Program-made: the position numbers and the translations under genes
Shown: positions 24,294-36,880 of the stretch, in pieces
How positions within the stretch are numbered: the stretch's first letter is position 1
Layout: each line of letters starts with the position of its first letter
Origin: Protonemura montana
Taxonomy: Eukaryota; Arthropoda; Insecta; Plecoptera; Nemouridae
DNA: 64,000 bases
Direction of reading: 5' to 3'
Assembly: GCA_947568835.1 (NCBI GenBank)
Contig: OX387609.1
Location: forward strand, 4,964,001-5,028,000
Notes under the pieces: generated by a model
Database searches by the model: none
What the model was told of the DNA's origin: nothing
Seen by the model: the letters and a program-made list of their open reading frames with translations, nothing else

Positions 24294-27200
24294 TTGTTTT
24301 AACTCGATATGTCTGAATTTTGTGATGCTCTGAATTTTGCAGAAAAGCATCATTTCGACAGTAACGTCCTAACTGTTTAGAAGTGTTCAAGATCTCGCCA
24401 CACTTAAGAAGACCGCGGTAAGAGCGGCTTGGAGAACGGCGAAAAGCTCCTTCGGGCGCGAGTCTCAACAAACTTTGGCCGGCGCCAACTCCACCCCACA
24501 GACCGCAATGTTTGGGTGGTTGACGTGGTTAAGCAGGACATCTCGCTAAACTTGTTCCGCGCAGCCCGCGCTTCATGTAAGATGCAGGTGACCTCTTTCT
24601 AAACTTCCTATCAGAACTACCATTTTATATCAGTTTATTCAACTCCTCGCAAATGAAAAATACACTTTCTGAGGTTTCCATTACGACTCCATTACATTAT
24701 TATTTAAAAAAAGTACACTACAAAGACAGTTAAGAGAGTTAATTTAATTTAATGTAATACCCTATGGGGGTGCATGCATTCGGTGAGTTTGTGATTAAAC
24801 TCTGCACATCAGTTATTCAAATTACCTACTGGAACTCGTATCTCCCAGCAGCCAATGACGTTCACTGTATAATAGCATGTAGCTTAATATATATAAAGAT
24901 TAGCATACCATAATCTAACCATTAGCAATCTACAAATCTGTAATGGGTTTCAAATCACCGGATAAAAAAGTGTTCCCCATATATTTTCAATAAAAAAAAA
25001 GGGTTTTGACACTCAAAACTCGGCGATATACACACCTAACCCGCGCCGAAAGAGTTGGGATCGCGTCGGTCGGTCGGCGAGATAAGCAAATTGATTCAGT
25101 AGCCAAAAGGGTGCGGTCACAATTTCACCCCCGTCCATCATCGCGTTGCTCGTTGGCAGGGTATATTAAGTCCTGCCAGAGACCGAGTAACGCCCTTCCT
25201 AGCTACGTCGACGATCTGATCCCATTCCCGGTAATGTCTGCCAACATTAAGCTATAGCGAATTTATAGGGTCAAAAGGACTCTCGGCTAGAGTACGTGTC
25301 ATCGCTAGTGTTGTTCTAATGGCAACTACCATCTTAAAGCTATCATACGTTTTCTTTCTCCTTTACTTTAAATTTAACCGTATTTCATTTTATACTATCC
25401 TAGGTTGTAATATGCAAATATACCTTTGTATCAAATTACTTAATAAAGCTGGATTTTAGGCATGGAATTACATACCTTGAGCACGAAATTATTGGTATAA
25501 TCCTATGTAATCCTTCTGAATGTATATACCTACTTATTAGTTAAGTTAAATTAATCAGAAAGACAAAACGGGAGATTAAATTAACGGCAATGTGTGCAGA
25601 TCCCATAATGCGATTTTTTAAATCAGTTGGCATTGCGTACAGAGCGAGCGGAAATAGTTCAAAACATAAATGGCTGCCTTTGCCCCCAATGTTTACTTCC
25701 AGCGACATGCAATATGGCGGCGGTTCTTTGCGCTAAATGATCGGATTAATTCTCCCCACTGGCATCAACTTTGTCTTGTCATAAGGAAGGTTGATCAGCA
25801 GTCATGTTGACATCTTGTTTACGAACGAGAACATCAGCACTTAGCGCTTGGCAAATGCAGCTAAATCATAAACACAGATTGTTTTTCTGACCGTAAGTAA
25901 AATGTAAAAGGAAAATATGGATAAATGTATGTTTTAGAATTGACAATAAAATTAGAATCAATATGGGTATCACGCACGATGAAGATAAAAGGACACTAGA
26001 AGCTAAATTACATGATAGATATCAAAGAATAAAAAAAAAAAATCTCCTAAACAATAATCATGTAGACAGTTTTTTATTTTTACAACAAAAATCAATTGCG
26101 ATAACGAATGGCTCCCAAGCATAGTTATGCCTAGATTGGGCCATATACCACGATGCTGATTAGAACGAAAGGGGGGCTATTAAAAAAAAGGGGGGTACAG
26201 TTTGCGGGGAGGTAATTAGTTGATTGGGGTGGACAGTTTGGGTAACAAAACGTGCCGCCGACACGCTACTTTCGGGCGTGTCCCGCATTCGATCACCGGC
26301 TTGTGTCCCGCGAGACGTCCGCGCGAGGTTAGCATGACCAGACCAGACCAGACCAACGCCGGCATCGCGTTCAAACGATGGTTTCTAGGTAATTGGTACT
26401 GTCGTTTTTAATAGTCGCACGAGAAATGTTTAGTTTCGAGTGGTTTTCAGCATTGCGATTCATTAGCAAATTGGAGTGAAGTTGAATGTCTTGGAATGTT
26501 TAGGGCGTGAGGAGAAGGCATAACGCGAATTCTGTATTTAAGAAAAAAGTGGCTGTGGGGCAGGTATATTGAAACTTTTTTGAGATGGCCTTTTTGTTGC
26601 TAACTTAAGAAACAAAAAAATACAGCATACTTTAGTCAATTCAACTTTTGGTAGCCATTGGGATACTGAGATTACCAGATTTTCAAAGGTGTTTGCTTAT
26701 TTTGGTTACTTTACCAAAATATATCATCAAAATAACTAAATATCGCAGATATCGCACGTGATCTGTATTCAACGATTCAATTCAGCATCTAAAACACCTT
26801 TTGTCCGTTAAAACGTTCCTGTTTGCTGCAAAATAGATCACTCTGTAGTTTCAGCTCCCATTTATGGTTTATCTATCCATGCAGACAGAACAAAACGCAA
26901 AACAAATCACTAATCGCACAAATGCAAGGGGGATGATGATTCAACTTCCACACCAGCTTATAATGTACGAACAGCACTCAGTAAAATTTCTATACAACCG
27001 TGTAAAACATCCTGAAGGACTTAACACTTCAAAGGGAATTGCTAGCGGTAATGCACAACAGCTGATAGTGCTAAACAGCAGTACCACATAAAAAAAAAGG
27101 AAACCACGTTTTCATTGCTCCTTTCCGTGCGCAAAGATACCCGGGAATCGGAGAGCCAAATGCAAAACTTTTGTCGTTTTTGAGTTTGGCGTTGCAACAA

Positions 27201-28083
27201 AAGACAAACGGCCACCACTTATTCTCTCGGAGATAGAAAGCAGTTAAAAACGACAAATCTAAAACTGATTCCTGAATAACGGCCAATCCAAAACGTTAAC
27301 AACAAAAAAGTTAACCGTCCTTTGAATTGGATGTATAGGTAGAGTTCATAAATGACAAATATCTTCTGAATATAAGCGACCCTGAAAACATATACAATTT
27401 TTGGTCTAACCTAAATATTATTATTTCTACCTTGTCACAGAATTATTAGTCAGGAAGTAACGCATATCTCCCCTCGAACAAGTGACCGCAAATATATCCT
27501 GTCATCAAAACAGGACGTGCATAAATCGCGGCTAACCAAGCCGTCTTAGCCCCTGATAAGAAACATTACGAAACCCAACAATAACGACTACACACTGGCA
27601 CGCAATCTTATTAACAGAACGTTACCAAACAAAAACACATATTCTGATTGACTGTTGCCAAGCAAATAACAAATTAACGGACTGTTAAGTTTCTTAACGG
27701 ACCACTGAAATATCGGCACCAGTCAAAATTCTTTTTACAGAAACGAAATGACGTCACCGTAGAATAGCACGGCTAATTTAATATCAGATCTAATTTAAAT
27801 CCATCTCTCAACGAATTGTTCACAGTAGCGTTTTCTTGTAATTTATCTCGTTATCCCAGTCTATATTCTGTAAGATTTCTCTTCTGTAGCGGGAAGAGAT
27901 TGTCTAGTGTATATATCTTCCATCATCACGGAAAAGGAAAGAAAGTAATATGACAATTCAATTACGCGCAAGCCATGTACGCGAATTGGGTTAGAAGAAA
28001 CCAGGAGCTAGGCAATAAAACTGCATCGACTACGGTACGTCCGAAAAACTAAGGTTTTACTAGTTTCCAAGTGGAAATCAGGA
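24294..28083. other. Intronic/intergenic stretch without gene
   Basis: No supported gene. GC-richer patches occur at about 24.43-24.56, 25.01-25.22 and 26.22-26.40 kb. The last includes a short (CCAGA)n run and ends TTTCTAG|GTAATT, a possible + strand donor, but no partner exon was found. Confidence 0.4.
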
Positions 28084-28236
28084 GTCAGCATTTCAACCCT
28101 TATCGACTTAAAGCTGTGTTGAAAACCTGTAAAACTACTTCCCTTCCCGTCAGGTTACACCAGAAATATAATTGCAATGTAATACATTCGACAACGATGC
28201 CAAATCAAGCAGTTTTGATAGCTATACATGTTTAAT
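28084..28236 (+). repeat. Dispersed repeat family R1, copy 2
   Basis: Contains TCGACTTAAAGCTGTGTTGA, CCCTTCCCGTCAGGTTACAC, CAGAAATATAATTGCAAT, TTCGACAACGATGCCAAATC and TTTTGATAGCTATACATG, colinear with the copies at 24.1, 33.3 and 49.3 kb. It directly abuts the SINE fragment that starts at about 28,240. Confidence 0.8.
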
Positions 28237-28239
28237 TAT

Positions 28240-28409
28240 TGTGTTTAACGACGCACTGTTTTGACAACGGGCCCTGTGGCACTGGTCAAATGGCGTCGGT
28301 GAATGAGTGAAAGCTGATGAGGATGATGATGAACCTAACCTAGTCTAGTAGGAAGGAGGGGAAACCCGGTGCCGGAACGTAGCCTACTCCTGTCAACTAG
28401 CACCAAGGC
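28240..28409 (-). mobile_element. 5S-headed SINE, 5'-truncated (copy E)
   Basis: The + strand reads ACGACGCACTGTTTTGACAA, ATGGCGTCGGTGAATGAGTG, GATGATGATGAACCTAACCT and ACCCGGTGCCGG. This is colinear with the 3' half of the complete copy at 40.1 kb in the same orientation. The 5S head is absent, as expected from incomplete reverse transcription. Confidence 0.85.
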
Positions 28410-31400
28410 AGAGGGAAAAATTGGCTTCTATAAATGAGTGAACAAAGCGTTAATGTTAGGTTTGAAGTACAATGTACAAGGACGAAGCTGCTTCAAGTGT
28501 AAATGTGGCTTGTGCCAAGACCGAGCTATTGGCGGCACAATGCGAAGCACAACGAAACGGTCCATTAACGCAAGTGTTGTGTTTATAAAGGAGCTTAGGC
28601 CTCCACTGATTTATGGCGATTTTTTTTAATGACCAGTGGTGCTACGCCGAGAGGTATTGCCAAACCAGTGGCGTGGGTTGAGAATATGTGCGGATGGGAC
28701 TGACAACTGTCGCAATCTTCAATCCACTTTTGTTATTATTTTCTTCATAACCAAAAAAAATGTTTACGAGTAATTAAATTTGAGTCTTAGCTTCACTCGC
28801 TACGCTCAACCAAAAATAAGTGTGTATAGTCCTGTAAAAATTGACGTTTTCGAATAAAATTGCCCTGGAAATGGTAACTCGGTAAGAGACCTTGAGTAAA
28901 ATTATGTCAAGATTTAAAGAACATTTAAAAGTACTTTAACGTTGTCAAATACAACAATCAATCAAACCAAATGACGGAATACACAGTGGGCAGGTGGAAA
29001 AATCCAAAAGAAGCGATTTTACGCATGGGACTTCGGTGGGTTGACCAGCCCACATTATCACATACAATCTTAACCACACAATAAACGATCTAGCATCGTG
29101 GTTTTGACCGAAATGTACACCACAAACGAGGAAATCAGCAAAGCGCCCCAACTCTTTATGGTATCGCGAGACACGGGGGTTCCTAACCAGATTCAAACAG
29201 ATGCGTATAGCACAGCTTATTTCGGATGAATGAAAAAGTGGGCGGTTATCATAATGTCACGGTGGTGACCCCAAGCGAGCCAAGAACCGCAAGCGAGAGG
29301 CCACACTAATTAAAATCGTCTGCTCGCAGTTATTTCGGGCGTCGAAACAAGCGAAACGACGCTGAAGAGACGCCGTAAAATCGACGCCCGCTTCTTTGCG
29401 GCTTACCGACTGAGAGAAAGGACGCTCATGGTAAGACAGAGACGTGGAACTAGTTGCGTTTGACGTGGACGACACCGGAATTCAATTCTTGTTATAATTG
29501 GTTTAGCAGTGGCGATCCTGAACGGGTATCATTCCGACTCGCAACACATAGCTAAGCTTGTGTCTGACAGTAGATCTGTGGTAGACAGCGCGATTTTTGG
29601 GTCAAATGCCCTTTAGGGGAAAATTTCGTTTAAAATACTTGACTAAACAAATGTAGCCTGACAAGGACGAATTAGTTTGCCACTGCTCCATTCAGTGACG
29701 ACCATATTTGGGCAAAAAAAAAGCCTTTCGCGTTTTCACCAAAAGTACTGGACATTTCACTAAAATAAAGTAACCGAGAACAAAACCGCTATGGCCGTTA
29801 TGGTCGGGAAGTTAAATTCGGCGCCCAAATGTGTGTCCCGATGCATAGTCCAGAGTGACACGTTAGAAAACACAAGAGGGCTTTCGGTTTATTAGCGTGT
29901 GCGTGCGACCTCATTTGGGATTCGGGAGAGAGACGAATTAGGACCGCCACGGTATGTTGGAAGAACGCCCCTTCTCATTGTGCTAACTGGCAACTTCAAC
30001 AATCGAGGATAGGTGGACAACAAGCACCATTCCCAGAAAGTGTTAGCGTCGTTATTTATCACAGATTTTCACGCATTTTTGACTGTCGGTTATCCAGAAA
30101 ACAAATAACTGGCCTGCACTGAAAAAAAAAATCCGTGCAAGTCCTTCGACAGTATTCAGTGCTTAATTGTGTATCTAGGTTTAAGTTTGTAGTGTATTCA
30201 ACAACGCCACGGTATTTAAGAAAAAGTGCGAAGAAACCACGAAGCGACGGAGAAAAGCCCAGTCTCGAGCGGCGCCCGGAAAACTCGATGAATATTTGAC
30301 AAGCGGAAAAGCGCACGGCGCCATGGCCCGTTCATCAGGAAAAGTGGTTCTATTTCTAGCTCGCGCTTAGTGTATACGATACGCCATGGGCGTTGTTTCA
30401 GTTAGCCGCGAGTGAATAATATTCAACCCCCCCTGCCCGCCCCTTGGCCACTCTGTGACCTGAAGACGTGACGGTAAAGAACCTGAAGGTAAATTGGATT
30501 GAAAATGTGGCTCGGGAAAAATTTCCCATAGACAATTTACCATCTCGTGGGGGGCCGCACGCGCTTTTCATTTTGAACGGGGAAACCCGTTTTGAGAGGA
30601 TCTTTCGAATTGGAATTTAAAATGAATCTACGGGGCGAAAACAGCCCCCGAAAACATGCTCCATCCGATCGGTGCTGTTCGAATTGCTTGTCAAAAACGG
30701 CTGTTGCGTGCCAATTTTGAAGTTGCATCGAATTACGTTTGGGTTGTTTGCATAACTCGTTTAAAGCGATTCAAATTTTGAATTTTTTTTTCGTACGCTG
30801 CTATTGCCATTCTTCATATGTGGAACAATTCACCTTTCACATACAGTAGTTTATAGCGAGATTAGATCCGAAAATCTACATGTCAAGACTCAGGAAGGTG
30901 AACATATCCAGACAGAAAATAAAATGTGATCGGCACAATGTTTTCAAAAAGAGTCGGTAAGAAAAGAAAGGATTGCATTGAAAATGATGACTCCAATGTG
31001 GTGCCACCAGCATAACCGAGACGTTAATATGTTAAGAAACCGAAGAATTTACTTCCCAAAGCCTATAGGAGAGTTCATAGAAGTAGCCAACATACACAGA
31101 ACATTTCGTGCGCAAAAACAAGCTGCGGCATTTCCCTTTGGGCATAATTGATTTACATAAAATATTTAAGCCATTACTTATTTATAGAAGCATCACTGTA
31201 GGTTAAAGACTTAAAATTCATATCTCAAAAATTGGGTCAATTTTATCGTATACACAACTAGCAGTGGTCTCCGCCCTGAAGGTACATAATGAGTATACCA
31301 ACTGTACTGCAACAGTACTTTGTTTAACTGACGTCTACCAGTGTTTAACGACGCATGACCTCATCGCATTAAGATGACAGTCGCGAGAAGAACAAAGAAA

Positions 31401-33337
31401 GTCTTTCACTTTTGCAAATTGCCGGTCTTGGCTTGAAGATCAGGCGACCGAGATAGCAGTCATTTTTGCTGACACGTAAGCCACGTTGGGTAATAATCTT
31501 GTGAACTGTCACAAGCCAGAAAGTGCAATGGTTTTGCATTGCACTTTACCGATTGCGACCGGCGCAAGCGTTTGATTGTTAACATCTAAGAATTCAGGAA
31601 GCTCATTTCGAAATTAAATTTATACTAACATATTTCTATGATAGTCGTTGTCGCTGCCAACTTTGAAAACAAAAAATACTATTAATCATATATGGTTCAA
31701 GAGCAGTTTCAACTTGTGGCAGCCCTGGAGATGCTGAGAATGCCTGACGGAGCTTCTCAAGTCCTAATGGTCCCACAGGTGTAAGGTGTTTTTCCTGATA
31801 AAATACCAACCAGAAATGCTGGCAACAAAGCGAACTGCCTTTGTATAGTATGTTTAGTCCAGTCTCAATTGAACAAGATTGCATACGACAAAGTGGTCAA
31901 AACAGCTTTAAAGTTAAAAAGGACAAAAGTATGACATCTTGGAATTCCCAACACAAACATGCAAGCAAAATAAAGGTGTTTTCAACGTAGATTCAGTCGC
32001 CGATTTGCGAATCATTCACCTGTGCGCACTCACCGTTAAATTGGGCAAGAACCATCGTGTATTTAAGTATACACTTGGCAGAGCAAGCACAAAGTCAGCA
32101 GTAACGAGCCTAATTGTTAAGAGTGAGGTAATCAAATGGAGTAATTGCAGTTGCAATGCGGAAGTGAATATAAAAGAAAAAAATAACGAACTGAATGAAG
32201 CTGTGGTTTGTTCAACTTGGCGTGCGCGCCATCTTGTTTCAAACTGAATGTGAGAAAACGGTAAAAACTTCACACGGAGATCCGTGTAGGTACTCGCATG
32301 TGTCTGTGTCTGTGTGGAGGAGATGTTTGTAAGCGCCGTTATCCTAGCAGCCGTGAAGATTTGAAAATAATAGCGTGCAATAATCTTCATAAGAGCCTTC
32401 GCAATTCGACATGCACAGCACACGGTCGAGAATTTTATGTGGCACTGCTTCGATGCATAGGGCACTTGTTTTTCGAAATGACGGATAACAAAGCCAGAGT
32501 TATGGATTTTTGATCGGATTTCGGGGACTTATTCGTGAAGTTTACGACGTTACTCTGTTTTTAGCGAGATTTCCGATTCATTGAGACGTAGACGAGTGCT
32601 GAGATGCAAATTTTAAAATTGTTTTCTCGGTGCACGGTTCAATATCTGGGATAGTTTATCGAGTTGTGATTTGAGAGCGCCGACGGCAGCAGCAGCTATC
32701 TTGAACCGATCGCAAACAATCCGCTCAAGACCTTTTAAAACTGCTAACAAATTTAGCAAACAAATAACGGTGAAAAGAAATCTGAAAAGAAAAAAGAAGA
32801 CAAGCGAATATCTTATAGAAGAAAATCCATTTTCAAACTATTCCTTTTAAAATCATTACAGAGTCGTAGCATGAAAAAATATCGCATACATAAAAGACAC
32901 CGTAAACCCATCCATGGCCGTCCTTATGTTCTTTTTCGAAAAGTATCGTCGTGGAAATATTCCCACGGGACAGAGAAGAGAAATTTACTACGATCTATCG
33001 AACCATCCCGAAGGAATCCTCCCTCCCCCCTTCACCCCCCTACACACACACACACGTGCATATTCATAAATTTCTTTACATATATACCTCCATATAGTCA
33101 CAATCGAGATGCCGGGCTAGTTTCACTCCAGAAAAGAATGCCTGTCTGAATGCGCAAGGAAATATCGGTAGGTTACTCTGGCAAGACGTTTCGAGCTAAC
33201 GTCAAAAGAAATATATGCCAGGCTACGTTCTGAGAAAGGTATGGTTCGTTCAAAAAACGGAGGTGCATCGTTGTTTTTTTCTGAAATTTTTTGAAGATCC
33301 AGCTAGGACGGTATTCCTTCGCTTCATGTTTATTTTG
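28410..33337. other. Intronic/intergenic stretch without gene
   Basis: No supported gene. A minus-strand block at 29.26-29.48 kb includes a possible donor (CAGTCG|GTAAGC) but no start or partner exon. A short perfect hairpin lies at 31520-31547. Around 31,340 a small piece, GTTTAACGACGCA, resembles the SINE tail. Confidence 0.4.
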
Positions 33338-33600
33338 TCAAGTACCAACATTGCAACCCGTCTCGACTTAATCATCTAAGCTGTGTTACCAACTCGAGTA
33401 ACCTAATCATCCATCCCTTCCCAACAGGTTAACAGCAGAGACAGAATCGCACTGAAATTAAATGCATCGACAACGCAGCCCAAGAATCAATTCTGATAGC
33501 TAACATGTTTCAGAGGTTAACATTGATATCTAAAAACGTGTGAACAACGAGTGCTAGTAAGAATTATTTAGATACCTGAGTTTTTGGGATACACCTTCCA
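33338..33600 (+). repeat. Dispersed repeat family R1, copy 3
   Basis: Contains CAACCCGTCTCGACTTAATC, AAGCTGTGTTACCAACTCG, CCCTTCCCAACAGGTTAACA, ACATGTTTCAGAGGTTAACA and ACGTGTGAACAACGAG. It is the most complete copy, and extends beyond the ATGTTTCAGAGG motif like the copies at 24.1 and 49.3 kb. Confidence 0.8.
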
Positions 33601-34989
33601 TTTTTTTTGTTTGTTTTTGGTATTTGATGGAAAGATATACTTTGGGACCGGCTTAATGGTGCTTTTGTGCTAAAACTGTGCAAAAAATCTTTAGTTGTTG
33701 CGGTTTGGTACAGTAAATGTCTAAAACAAATCAATTAATTGATCTCAAAATAGAGAAACACATAATTTAATTGATTTAGATCATTTGTTACATAAATCTA
33801 GACCTATTTTCTGTATTATTTTTTTTTTTTGTGTGGAAATGGGTCTTGGTGACCTCGTCACAAGGTATTTATAGCGTGAAAATGTCGAATTTTATTCTGA
33901 AAATTGATTTAAAAATACACTTCACAATGGTATGGAAACGCAGCGCACGAACGCAGTAGTACGTATGAACGACGGAAACAAGAAAGTCGCAGCTTTGTCT
34001 CCCAGCTTACAAGCGACTCGTTGATAATTTGATGAAATGGAATTTACGTTCTGACTTGAGTTGGTCTACATTTTCTTGGCGTCGACGTAAGAAGAGAAAT
34101 GCTCTTGTTTACAAAGACTGACTGGAGTTCTGGAACGAAATCTGTGTCACCGTCTCGACCTGTGAGATCTTTTGCCGATAATTGCCTCAAGTTTTCAAAT
34201 ATATTTCAAAATTCATACAGAATTGAGCTGTGACGTTGATAAATTTATTTATAGTGAAATTCGAAATTAGCCATGCATTTTCGGAAGTAAGTTTCGCTGG
34301 AATACAGCACGTGCGTATTGAAAGCGAAATTCGATTTGAAAAAAGTTCTTTTCAGAATAATTTCAAATGTCGATTTAGAAGTTTTCGAATGAGGTTTAAC
34401 TGTCAAGTTTAAAACAAATTCAAATTAACGGAAACAAAAAGAAAGTCAAGGAGCAAGATTTCAAAATGACTCAACCAACACACAACGGTTTCTGTCGTAC
34501 ATAATTCGTTTCCGTGAGTAAAGTATGTTAATGCAACAAATCGTCAAATAGAATTATTAAGACAACAAAAAAACTGTTCTGTTCGCACCGCTGACGGCGG
34601 TGACCTGAAAATAACGGCGAGATACACAATTGAAAAAAAAAAAGTGGGCAAGTTTAATCTGTTATTTGCTCTGATCTATCGACAGCGTTGGCCCAGCCCA
34701 AAAAACCAATAGCAAAGATTTCCAAGCTCTCGTGGTCGACGTCGTAAGTGATAAATGATTTTTTTCTCCACGTGAATCGATTTCTATGTGTGAGAAGAGT
34801 GTGGAGAAAAAAAAAGTGACAATGATTTATAATGATTCCTTATCTCATCTATAAAAAAAAAGGAGAGAAATGACAAAATCTTCTACGCGTGGCGAATCTT
34901 ACTATCCAAGAAGATAGTTTCTGTAACGAAAAGAAAACCCAAAACCAAAATCGGAAAGTGTAAATCTACTAAATTATACACAATTCTGC
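33601..34989. other. Intronic/intergenic stretch without gene
   Basis: AT-rich sequence with homopolymeric A and T runs; no gene, RNA or repeat family that I could recognise. Confidence 0.4.
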
Positions 34990-36171
34990 GAGAGTAGAAA
35001 CTTTGCCACCAGCCGTTTTGGGGTGACACGTGCGACAACCGTCGTTTTAAAAAAAATACTACAAATCATCGCCGCTGATCTCTGTTATTTTCCTTTTGCT
35101 CTAAAGCGTGTATCATCCTGAGATCTTTTGTTTTTCGAACTACTATTCAAATTTCTCTACCAATTGTTACAATATTGAGTATTATTTGCAGATGAAATGA
35201 GTCTTTTGAAATCCTCCTTCATCATAACTGCAACCTCATTGATGAGTTGGTGGAGATGCTGGCGGCAGTCTTTGTGCTGGTATCTTCTCTCACGGGCAAG
35301 ACTCCAAGATACTCACTAAAGTTAGCAATTTGCTTCAAACGTGAAGACGCCATCTAGAAGTTAAGTAAGCTCCAGCGAGGACCACTCGACTCTAATCTCA
35401 ACTCGGAACACATCGAATTTCCATCAAACGATGGAATGCAACATTCAGAGCAAACTCGCAGAAAGCGATAAACGTAATTTCCCATTCATGGCGAATCTAA
35501 AGGACGAAACAAGCGGACAGTCGCCCACGGGCAAGCCACCTGGTAATTCTATACAAGTTCATTGGTTTTCTGAAACCAGGCCCAAATAGCAAGTACATAC
35601 CTACAGTCTAATTAAAACATGTAAGGGAAGAGACCAACACAAGGACTGTCCCCTGCATTGCTTCAGTCTAGCCCGTGAGAGAAGATACCAGCACAAGGAC
35701 TGCCTCCCAGCATTGCTACAGTCTAGCCAGTGCGAGAAGATACCAACACAAGGACTGCCCCCTGCATTGCTACAGTCTAGCCCGTGAGAGAAGATACCAA
35801 CACAAGGACTGTCCCCTGCATTGCTACAGTCTAGCCCGTGAGAGAAGATACCAGCACAAGGACTGTCCCCTGCATTGCTTCAGTCTAGCCCGTGAGAGAA
35901 GATACTAGCACAAGGACTGTCCCCTGCATTGCTCCCAACTCGATGAATTACACTTCAGTCATGATTTTAGTGGTTGGATTTTAAAATACCTATTTATCTC
36001 CGAAATACTTCCCAAAACTGTTACAATTTTTAGAAAAATTATCATAATTGCATGAAAAACAAAAAATCTAGACATCAGCGGAGATGATTTGTTGTGATTT
36101 TCAAAATGACATTTGGGCCGTATGTCCTGCAAAAACAACCGGTGGCGCCTCTGTTGGTAGAGTATGTTATC
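34990..36171. mobile_element. Inverted-repeat element with internal 54-bp satellite array
   Basis: The left end (about 34,995-35,130) and the reverse complement of the right end (about 36,040-36,171) share GCCACC, an A-rich stretch, ACAAATCATC(G/T)CCGCTGAT and TTTTGTTTTTC, so the ends are inverted and diverged. Inside the left arm (35,255-35,305) is one unit TTGTGCTGGTATCTTCTCTC ACGGGC. The right half carries an array of the same unit in opposite orientation (35,625-35,933). Copies of the left arm alone occur at 57.5 and 61.1 kb. There is no transposase, so it is non-autonomous. Class unassigned: a foldback/TIR element, or a DINE-1/Helitron-like element with internal tandem repeats. Confidence 0.65.
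35625..35933. repeat. 54-bp tandem array, about 5.7 units
   Basis: AGTCTAGCC recurs at 35665, 35720, 35774, 35828 and 35882, a 54-bp period with one 55-bp step. Each unit reads about CAGTCTAGCCCGTGAGAGAA then GATACCA(A/G)CACAAGGACTG and (T/C)CCCCTGCATTGCT. Because 54 is a multiple of three, an 18-residue periodic ORF appears in + frame; I treat that as an artefact. Confidence 0.95.
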
Positions 36172-36880
36172 TCGCTGAACGGTACATTACTCTACAGAGA
36201 ATCAAGTGCACTGTACACTGGAGCCCATTGGCTCGCCAGGTATGTGGTGCGTACACATTTAATATCATAATTTGTATTGCGTATGGCACGCAATGCGGAA
36301 AGCCGATGTCCATATTTGTTACCAATACTTTGGACAAGAGCAAAGCATTCGCAGCAAAACTTTCCACCGCATAATACCGTATAAACGCCGTGTTTGTGCC
36401 GAATACATTTTAAATTTAACTGTTGCACAACGCATTGTTGCCGGCACTTGTGAAAATGTGTTAATTTCGAGTACGGTTACTAATAATATTAAACGTAATT
36501 TTGTGTATAATGCGCGTTTAGGTAACTGCCGCGTTGTTGGAATGTTTAATTTATTTAGTTTATATACCAGCGAATTTGAGAGACACATCCTTGCTAAATG
36601 AGGAACAGACACAACGGAAATATGTATGTTTAACATAGGTAATTGTGTCTTAATATATATTGTTGTAATTAAACACGTCCGTCAAAATTGTGGACAAAGT
36701 CTAGATGCGCTAAATTTACGGAGGAAGACGTTTGTCTTAAAATTTCGAACAAGACCGCACTGTGTTCTTTTTTTGGAAACAAAGGGGCGACCGTGGAGCC
36801 AAATTTTGATTGAGAAATTGAGCGTAGATGTCATTGACCGCTTACAAAACAGTCAGGTGTGCTTTTCAATAATTTAGCTG
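36084..36880 (+). other. Overlapping anonymous ORFs with TTA/AAT/CGN-rich codons
   Basis: Three + strand ORFs follow one another (36084-36374, 36272-36601, 36626-36877). The middle one ends ...GNCRVVGMFNLFSLYTSEFE. In its second half Leu is almost always TTA, Asn almost always AAT, and Arg mostly CGC/CGT, unlike the pumilio exons. This could be the remnant of a foreign (viral or bacterial) gene or of a transposon, or chance in AT-rich DNA. I recognise no family. Confidence 0.2.

Noticed and set aside
35675..35908. + frame with an 18-residue repeating peptide
   Set aside because: An artefact of a 54-bp tandem repeat whose period is a multiple of three. The same unit occurs singly in non-coding contexts.
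35625..35933. Possible CRISPR array
   Set aside because: Units are contiguous and uniformly similar with no unique spacers, and the genome is eukaryotic.
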